A stretch of DNA of 64,000 bases from Ulota crispa (Eukaryota; Streptophyta; Bryopsida; Orthotrichales; Orthotrichaceae): positions 32,363,060 to 32,427,059 of the forward strand of contig OY987243.1 in assembly GCA_963920765.1 (NCBI GenBank), in the 5' to 3' direction. Positions 57,163-64,000 of this stretch are shown one piece after another (position 1 is the first letter of the stretch; every line of letters starts with the position of its first letter). The notes under the pieces were generated by a model. The model was not told the origin of the DNA, ran no database searches, and saw nothing but the letters and a program-made list of their open reading frames with translations. The position numbers and the translations under genes were made by a program.

Positions 57163-57973
57163 TTAAATTGGGAATTTTGTAAAATTTTGGGATTAAGTTT
57201 ACCAACTTAAACTGACCAGTAGGGTTCAACTTGGGAACCTTGTTTTCCCAATTTAATGAATATGATGTTTATAGCATTAGTTTGTGATTTGAAGATTTTA
57301 CAGTGAAATTTGTTCCTTTAAAAGTTAAAACTTAATTTTTAAATTTTATAGTATAACTAAAGAATTGGTTCTTCACTTCATTTTAGAGCCCCACTTGACC
57401 TACTTCACACTATGGCTCACCAAGTCAAGAGGTTGCGGAGTTGTGTGGCCAAACTTTCTTCAGAGGCCAAAAACATGGTCTAAATATAGACAATATAATA
57501 TTGTTCTAAAAATCTTTGATTGCCCTTAATATGAAGCCTCCAAAGGCCAAGACGCCAATTCCAAAGTCCAAACTTTTGGCAACAAACTTTTACAGCCTCT
57601 CAACTTGAATAGTCATAATATAAACTATAAAGCCTCCAAAGGTCATATGGGACACTTCTAAAGTCCAAGATCATAACATTTATCAAGCCTTCCAAATATA
57701 GTGGCTGAGATCTTGTCAGATTATGATTATTTTATGACAAAAATTTGATGGCCTCTCAATCATAGTTTGGGTTTTCATATTTGCTTGACCCAAACTTCTT
57801 TGAGAGGCCATTGTTTTGGATGAAAAATGATGTCATTGAGAGTGAGGAATTTAGGGGTTTAACCTATAGGAAGACCAAAGTCTTGGTTTCTTGGAATCTC
57901 ATTGGTTGAAATTGACCGCCTCTTGATTTTTGGCCGTAATGTGAAGTGATCCTAAGTTTGGATTTTTCCTTAA

Positions 57974-58889
57974 CCCCCAAAGGACCAGACCCCCTTTTTC
58001 AGAAACATAGCAATTTTGGGCAGGTACTTGTGATTGGAGCTTTTCATATTTTAGGCTGAAATTTTAATACAATGTAGGGACAAGGTTTATCTTTCATATG
58101 CACTAAATTTCATGACATTTGGAATTATGATTAAAAAGTTATGCCCTAATATGTTGTTTTTTACTTTTGAGGGGTAGCTTGGGCATATTTTTAAAAATCA
58201 CTTTTTTCAAAATTAAAAAAAAAAATGGTTTAGGAAGTTTACGTGAATGTAGTAGGAAGCTTTGAATCATTCCGTTTGGATCAACAAGATGAAAGTTATG
58301 AGGATTTTCTGTTTGCAGTCAATTATGGATTCTCTACTCCAAAATAAACTTTGAAGTCCTTTATTTTACTCAATTTTCAGCATTTTGGAAAAAAAACAAA
58401 ACCAAAGGATGAATATTGTTTATGACAACGTCATGACCATTGGGATTGGCATTTTTCATTTCCATACTTAAATTCTTAACAATTTGGTGTTTTGAATCAT
58501 TCTCTACTTCTTTTTACTTATTAATTTATTTTCATATGTTATGCAACTCCAAATGATTTGAAACTTTTTTGACATGTACATTACTGAAGCGGAATAGGGA
58601 ATTTAGAGAAGCACCACCCACATGGCCTTTTTTTTGTTACAAATTTCACCTTTTGAAGGGTAGCTGCCCAGTTTTTCACAAGACGTTTTTGAATATTCAA
58701 ACCATTCTGACTTCCAATCCACGTGGTGGAAAACTCTGAATTTTTTTCCGCATCTTCTATAACCATTCTTTTACAAGATCCTACGGTCACATATGCATAA
58801 AAATGTTTTTGTTTTCAAATTTGATTGATGCTCTAAAAATGACAGTTTTGAAGAGTTTTTGGTGAAAACTTTGCTTGGTCCTTTAGAAG
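57974..58889. mobile_element. TTAA-type element, 916 bp
   Basis: TTAA at 57970-57973 and 58890-58893. The ends are CCCCCAAAGGACCAGACC and TTGGTCCTTTAGAAG. It is the reverse-orientation relative of 1-707. The minus ORF at 58581-58790 matches the ORF at the window start because both are the same repeat. Confidence 0.85.
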
Positions 58890-59356
58890 TTAAAATCTAA
58901 TCAGTCCAATTACTCGACGAAGATGAAAAGTTTGGCGCTACAGATTCTGCTATTCCAACTACGAAGGCTACAAATTTCGATGTTCCAATAGAAAAAAGAG
59001 GAGAGAGAAAATAAGAGAAAGCTGAGCGGAAATTCAATGAGTTACGTCAAAATAAAGCGCACCTGGTAACTTTCCACGCACAGTTTGCAGAGATTATTAT
59101 TTCATTCATATTGTATCTATTTATGATAAACCAAGGCGTTACTTTAGGTCGATACCGTAAAGAAATTCCTAAATAACTTCTTGACGGCTTACGTACTTTC
59201 AAACCGACCCGACGCGCAGTTAATTTGGCGGTGAAACTTAATAAGGTGCACGGCCCGCTTTCATATTTTGCAGAACCGCCTTGTCTTTCTCAGTACACGA
59301 ACCCAGGGTGAAAAACTCCAGATCTCTCACTTGAGGTAAAACCCTGACTCGAAGTA

Positions 59357-59765
59357 AGGTAGTCTGCTCTAATTGCGACCCTCACATTTAAAGAGTTCCA
59401 TAAAGAGTTCCATAGCCAGTCCAAGAATGGATCTGAGATGGTTCTTGAATGGACTCTGCTTAGTTTTAAAAAAAAAGGTGTATTTTATCACAAGAGCCAA
59501 TCATACTCCTCTACTCACTTGATCTCTTTACAAGTTGCAAGGGGACGCTTTATGGGAGACCTAGGGTCACATATAGGTGTCTACTACAAAAAACTTTAAA
59601 AACTCATCAACAATTCAATAATGCTTCAAAAAATATGAAAAAAATTGGGTTACATATAGCATCCATTTCTCTTTGACAAAAAATTACACAGAAAAGCTTC
59701 ATGCCTTGAAAAGCCCATGAAAATCCAGAACAGCCCTTAAAGTGATAGTTTTAGAGCGACTACCT
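59357..59765. mobile_element. AGGTAG element, 409 bp, TA target
   Basis: The ends AGGTAGTCTGCTCTAA and TTAGAGCGACTACCT are flanked by TA at 59355-59356 and 59766-59767. The interior is not close to families F, G or H. Confidence 0.75.
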
Positions 59766-60070
59766 TAGGATTCCGGAAATATTTGAGAATTTTTGGAAGA
59801 TTTCCTTCAATTCCTGCATTGAACCGGTTTATCAACCAGTTTATCAAGGAGCTCTTTTGGTTAATTTCTCTATTTCATACTATAAATTTAAAAAAAACTA
59901 AATTTTTTTTATTGGTTTTTAGCCGATGCTTATGAATTGCAAACATTTTTCTCATTTCAATTGGCTAGCTTTGAACTAGCGGTCGGTTCTTCCTAGACCT
60001 TGACTCAAAGACCAAATTTGGGTATTTTATTTCAATTTGTAAGTTAGTTTGATTTACAGTCCCCCAAATA

Positions 60071-60396
60071 AGGTAATCTGCTCATATTCTGCTCATGCTC
60101 TAAAATTGCTCACCTCCCCAAATGTACCCTACAAGTACATGTCTTATTCATAGCCTTTTAACAATGTACATAGGACAAACATTTAAGAGGTGGGCAATTT
60201 TAGAGCACCTATGACCTTTCCACTTCAAAATTTCATAACTAATTTCACAAAGCTCCATAAAATATGAAAACACTTGGGATAGATGCCAATTCCTCTTGTC
60301 TTTGAAGGAAAATTTACTGAAAATTATTTCAAAAAGTTTCACCTCCTCAAATTTTGATTTCAACCCTTAGATGAATGATTTATGAGCACACTACCT
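60071..60396. mobile_element. AGGTAG family F MITE, copy 3, 326 bp
   Basis: The ends AGGTAATCTGCTC and GAGCACACTACCT. TA at 60069-60070 and 60397-60398. The uninterrupted paralogous site lies at about 63770-63785. The minus ORF at 60148-60363 is within it. Confidence 0.82.
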
Positions 60397-60717
60397 TAGA
60401 AGAACTTGAATGCTAAGCTTGGTGATCAAGGAAACAAAATTTAATCAGCTATAAAAATGGGGGCAGATTTACACTTATATTATATTTTGTAAAATATTTG
60501 GGGCTTTCCCACGGCTCAGTTTATTGCACAGAAGTTACATCAATGTGAGGCCAAGGCCGAAAAGCTCAGACGTTTATCCCAACAAGGGTAATAGTGATAA
60601 TTTGCCCCCTATTATTTTTGTTATTCAATTGTATTTTATTCTAGGATCTTAGATTAGGATCTTAGATTAAAACAAGGTCTTTGAATCCAAATATGAATTC
60701 AAAATTTTCAAATTTAA

Positions 60718-61671
60718 CCCCTAAAGGACCATTGTCCCTTTGGGGGACAAATGGAATTTTGGGCATGTACTTATAGTTAAATTACTTTTTGTGAGTTTTT
60801 GAAACTTTTATTGAAGATGTGGGATTCAAAGATTTACGTGGGCATCTAATTTTTTCTTCATTTTGACATTTATTGAAGAAGTTATGCATGAATAACTCAA
60901 TCATATGGGACAATTGGGCAGCCAAAAAAAATACTTTAAAAAAAAAAAAATATTGAAACTGGTTCTTTAGATTTTTATATATGTGGGAAGCTTTGAATCA
61001 TTGAATTCTAATAGATGAGATGAAAGTTATGAAAAGTTTTAGTTTGCAAGTAGGTATGGGACTCCCAAACCTCCATTCCTTTTCCCCCTCGTAGAACTTG
61101 TTGCTTTACTTTTTTGAGATCTTTGTGTATTATTTTGTTTTTTTATTCTTTTTTTTCCAAGTTGTAGTAGACTAAGATTCCTTAATTTTCACCATTTGGA
61201 TCAAAGAAAATTCAAATTTCTAAATTTTACATAAATCCTCCAATTTTGCCTAGTGTATTTGTAAAATTCTAGACCTTCCGGCATTGCAGGATTTTATAAA
61301 CTAAGTATGATCCACATGTCCAATTCATTTGAAAATTCTCCCACAGATACCTAACTTGGTTTCAGACATGAGAAAAAAAATCCTCAACTTTGCATAGAGT
61401 AATTTTTTTGACACATCAATGGTCAAAAGTTTCTAAAAATTTTGGGCAGTAAAGAAAAAAACTTTTTTCTTCACTTTGGATGTAAATATCTCACTCCTCA
61501 ACATTTAGATTGAGCTGATTTTTTCCCAAGAAGTACCTCCCATAGTCTAGGCCAAGATCCTATGGTTGGATTTTTGAAAAAAAAAAAAAATCTTTTTCTA
61601 TTCTACTCACTCCCCCAAAAGTGGCAATTTTCACTGAAATTCACAAAAAAAAGGCCGCGGTCCTTTAGGGG
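60718..61671. mobile_element. TTAA-type element, 954 bp
   Basis: TTAA at 60714-60717 and 61672-61675. The ends are CCCCTAAAGGACC and its exact inverse. It aligns along its length with 29337-30267. It contains the internal box AAGATCCTATGGTTGGAT. Confidence 0.9.
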
Positions 61672-62034
61672 TTAAATGTAATGTCATTTTTCAAATAAAA
61701 GGAGACTAATCCCCTATACCCGCTTACAACTACTGCATGAGAATAATTTCTTTTTACAATATCATATGCTTTTTGTTTGATGAGTGTCCTTGTTTGATTG
61801 GAAACTTCTAGTCATGATTTATTCTTGTGTCCCACTAAAGGTCCTTGCATTTGTCATTGTTATGTTATAATATTGTTTTCCATCATCAATCCTTTTTGTT
61901 ATGTACATACCATGGTCCATGGTGCACTTGAGTAGTTCACACAAAGTAGAGACACTTGTGTAGGTACTTTAGCTATGCTTCTCCTACCTAAACAAATAGG
62001 GTGGTTTGTCAAGGTTGGGAGGCCTTCTCTTGAG

Positions 62035-62310
62035 CTCATTTTTCCTCTAATGTTGGAAAGGTGAGAAACCCAACTTTCTAGAAACATAAGGCTCTTCTCA
62101 AGCAAAGCTTGCATAAAACATTAACATTCAAAACCACACAAGCATGGAAAACTAAAGGTTTTCCACGTATGACTCATTCAATCATTATAATATGTCACCT
62201 CCAACGGTAAATCTAGTGAAAGCTTTGATACATTCAAACAAACAAAATATCCTTTGCATTTGTACGGTTAGATTATTCAAATTGAGTCTGTATTTGATTG
62301 AACAACACAA
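62035..62310. mobile_element. Fragment of a GACCACAC-type TTAA element
   Basis: TTTCTAGAAACATAAGGCTC, AAAACCACACAAGCATG and CACCTCCAACGGTA match 63085-63300. The outer ends are missing. The full element at 62315 follows directly. 61676-62034 holds nothing that I can assign. Confidence 0.6.
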
Positions 62311-62314
62311 TTAA

Positions 62315-63432
62315 CCTTTTAAGGACCACGTGACCATATTTTGGTTGCTGGGAGTGGTTTTTGGCCTGTAGGTTGATATTGCTCAATAATTTTGGAATTT
62401 GGGTTGGAAGAACGCATGTGATCACAAGAATTTTGCATCCATCCAAAAAAATAACAATGCAATCAGGTATGTGAGTTGATAAATAATGGTGTTTATACGG
62501 CGTGGCATCAAAATACATATCCAATTTTTGTCAAAGACAGATCAAAGCAACAACACAATACATCAAGTATGCAAGAAGAATGTCAAAAACGCGTTATTCA
62601 TTAAATTGGGAAAAAGTGACATTTTGGGACTTTTAGATTTTATGTTTTTTGAAGAGTATTCATTGAATACTCTTCAAAAAACATAAAATCTAAAAGTCCC
62701 AAAATGTCACTTTTTCCCAATTTAATGAATAACGCGTTCAAATTTCAATTGCACAATTCTAAAAAAAATCAAATTGCTTAAAAGATACTCTTGTATTGTT
62801 TTCCTATACAGTAGTAGTATAATTGTAGTATTTGAAGATCTACCAAAACGGTGTTGTTATTTTGGTTTTAAAATTCATCATTCAACATGTAAGGCCTATT
62901 CTTGATTGTTTTCACCAATTGGATTTTTCAGAATAAGTATCAAAGTTCTTGTAGAACTATTTTAGGGTAGCAAAGAAAGTGGGTTTTTTGACCCTTTTTG
63001 TCCACTTAGCTACACCTTGTGATTGCAATTTTTGTCTATTTTGTGTGAAACTAGTCTTATTGTAAAAGGTGGAAAACCCTGCTTTCTAGAAATGTAAGTC
63101 TCTTTTCAATCAAAGCTTGCATGAAGCATTAACATTCAAAACCACACAAGCATGAAACACTATAGATTTTCCGCATACGATTCACTCAATTATTATAGTG
63201 TTTCACCTTCAACGGTAGATCTAGTTGAAATTTTGGTGCTTTATAGTAAACAAGGTGTACTTCCCATTCATACGATTGGATTATGAAAATGGGTCCATAT
63301 TTGAGTCAATTGCACATCTAAGCTTACATCTCATTTTGTGAAAATGGGTGTGGTCCTTAAAGGGTTAAACTTACTGCCCTTGCTTTTAGTGGGTTTCATG
63401 AAAATATGTGTGGTCCAGTGGTCCTTAAAGGG
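62315..63432. mobile_element. TTAA-type element, GACCACAC subfamily, with palindrome insertion and duplicated end
   Basis: TTAA at 62311-62314 and 63433-63436. The ends are CCTTTTAAGGACCACG and GTGGTCCTTAAAGGG. It aligns in reverse with 45145-46052. A second right-end copy (TGGTCCTTAAAGGG, then TTAA at 63365-63368) lies 68 bases before the true end. Subtracting this and the 151-bp palindrome leaves about 900 bp. Confidence 0.78.
62588..62738. repeat. Perfect 151-bp palindrome
   Basis: Two 75-bp arms, AACGCGTTATTCATTAAATT inward to GAAGAGTATTCA, are exact inverses around one central T (62663). It is absent from the related element at 45145-46052. TCAAA stands on both sides and may be a target duplication. 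Confidence 0.95.
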
Positions 63433-63436
63433 TTAA

Positions 63437-64000
63437 TAACTTTCATGCACAACCTCCAATGATATTTTTTTCATTCATAACGCTTCCATTTACGGTAGTC
63501 CAAGGCGCTGGTTTAGGTCGGTACAGTAAATAAGTTCCTAAATAACCTTCTGCCGGCTTACTTACTTTCACACCCGCCGTGCAGTTAATTTGGCGGTGGA
63601 ACTTAATAAGGCGCACGGCCCGCTTTCATCTTTTGCAGAGCCGCTTTCTTTCCCAGTGCATGGACCCAGGGTCCAGGGTGAAAAACTCTAGATTTCTTAC
63701 TTGAGGGAAAAGGCTGACAAGAAGACCAAATTTGGATATTTTAAATTTATATTTGGATTCACAGACCCCCAAACAGAATAACTTGAAGAAGTGCTCAGTA
63801 ACCTCAGTTATGATCAACTGAATGAAATAAAATTTTGACCAGCAACAAAAAAGGGGGCAGATCTACAATATTACTCTTTTATGTAAAATACATATGGAGG
63901 CTATGGAGCTTTCTTACCCCGGGTCCACGTACTGAGAAAGAAGAGGGTTCTGCAAAAGATGAGCGCAGGTCCTGCACCTATTAACTCTCATTCCGGATAG
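63437..64000 (+). repeat. IRG-unit 5' block, copy 5, running off the window
   Basis: The best uninterrupted example of the unit's 5' part: TTACGGTAGTCCAAGG, ACTTAATAAGGCGCACGG, ATGGACCCAGGGTCCAGG, AGGGGGCAGATCTAC, CCCGGGTCCACGTACTG, and AGAAGAGGGTTCTG at the end. By comparison with 14195-14752 an IRG-like coding region may lie 0.5-1 kb beyond the window. Confidence 0.65.

Larger units (their letters stand above)
58894..60570 (+). repeat. IRG-unit 5' block, copy 4, with two AGGTAG insertions
   Basis: Block L (58894-59340), then TTTGGGTATTTTATTTC, the CAGTCCCCCAAA landmark, GGGGGCAGATTTAC and GGGGCTTTCCCAC follow the order of 63437-63920. Interrupted at 59357-59765 and 60071-60396. Near 60525-60590 a short open stretch (AQKLHQCEAKAEKLRRLSQQ) looks like coiled-coil coding sequence before a stop. 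No GTPase domain follows. Confidence 0.55.

Overview
The window looks like nuclear DNA of a land plant, probably not a flowering plant (weak inference). It is AT-rich, has few genes and is full of small DNA transposons. The plant call rests on a seven-exon F-box/LRR gene of the FBL3/FBL4 type with GT-AG introns, and on plant-style Stowaway, CACTA, PIF/Harbinger-like and hAT elements. I saw no rRNA gene, intact tRNA gene, CRISPR array, bacterial operon, or recognisable LTR retrotransposon or virus copy.

Genes. The best gene is a minus-strand F-box/LRR gene (34911-38569). Its splice sites can be read directly, and one 14-bp tandem duplication in exon 1 breaks the frame. Three decayed copies of an IRG-like (interferon-inducible GTPase family) gene lie at 5186-6290, 14752-15888 and 31184-31384. 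They sit inside a dispersed multi-kilobase unit whose 5' part recurs at 10632, 19512, 28240, 46057, 58894 and 63437; the last copy runs off the window. A decayed hAT transposase lies at 21839-25302 (minus). Exon-like fragments of uncertain origin lie at 27774-27850, 33775-34056 and 39357-39583.

Transposons. The commonest class is flanked by TTAA and begins CCCCTAAA..., usually CCCCTAAAGGACC or close. I place about 17 copies. Most of the long ones are 0.90-0.95 kb, and several have a recognisable empty site in a paralogous repeat. TTAA duplication plus CCC termini is the signature of the piggyBac superfamily, here without any transposase. A second set of several families starts AGGTAG and duplicates TA. 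The two sets often abut: the CTACCT-TA-A edge of an AGGTAG element provides the TTAA used by the next element.

Layout. 1-4210 is a stack of TTAA elements, one carrying three nested insertions. 4256-6629 holds a tandem repeat and IRG copy 1. 7102-9928 holds MITEs, including a Stowaway and a fold-back Tc1/mariner relic. 10632-15888 is a disrupted IRG unit ending in copy 2. 16035-20089 holds a TTAA element, repeat D and smaller elements. 21839-25302 is the hAT element. 28240-31384 is IRG unit 3, split by three insertions. 31421-32933 is a MITE cluster. 34911-38569 is the F-box/LRR gene. 39357-46052 is a gene fragment and an almost unbroken run of MITEs. 46518-49185 is a CACTA-like element. 49249-49976 is a fold-back TTAA element. 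51530-56235 is repeat D copy 2. 56242-64000 holds more TTAA elements and further IRG-unit copies.

No region reads as a co-expressed gene set. The genes look like isolated survivors among transposon debris. Everything here comes from reading and aligning repeats by eye, so element ends are usually good to a few bases where a target duplication is stated, and rougher elsewhere.
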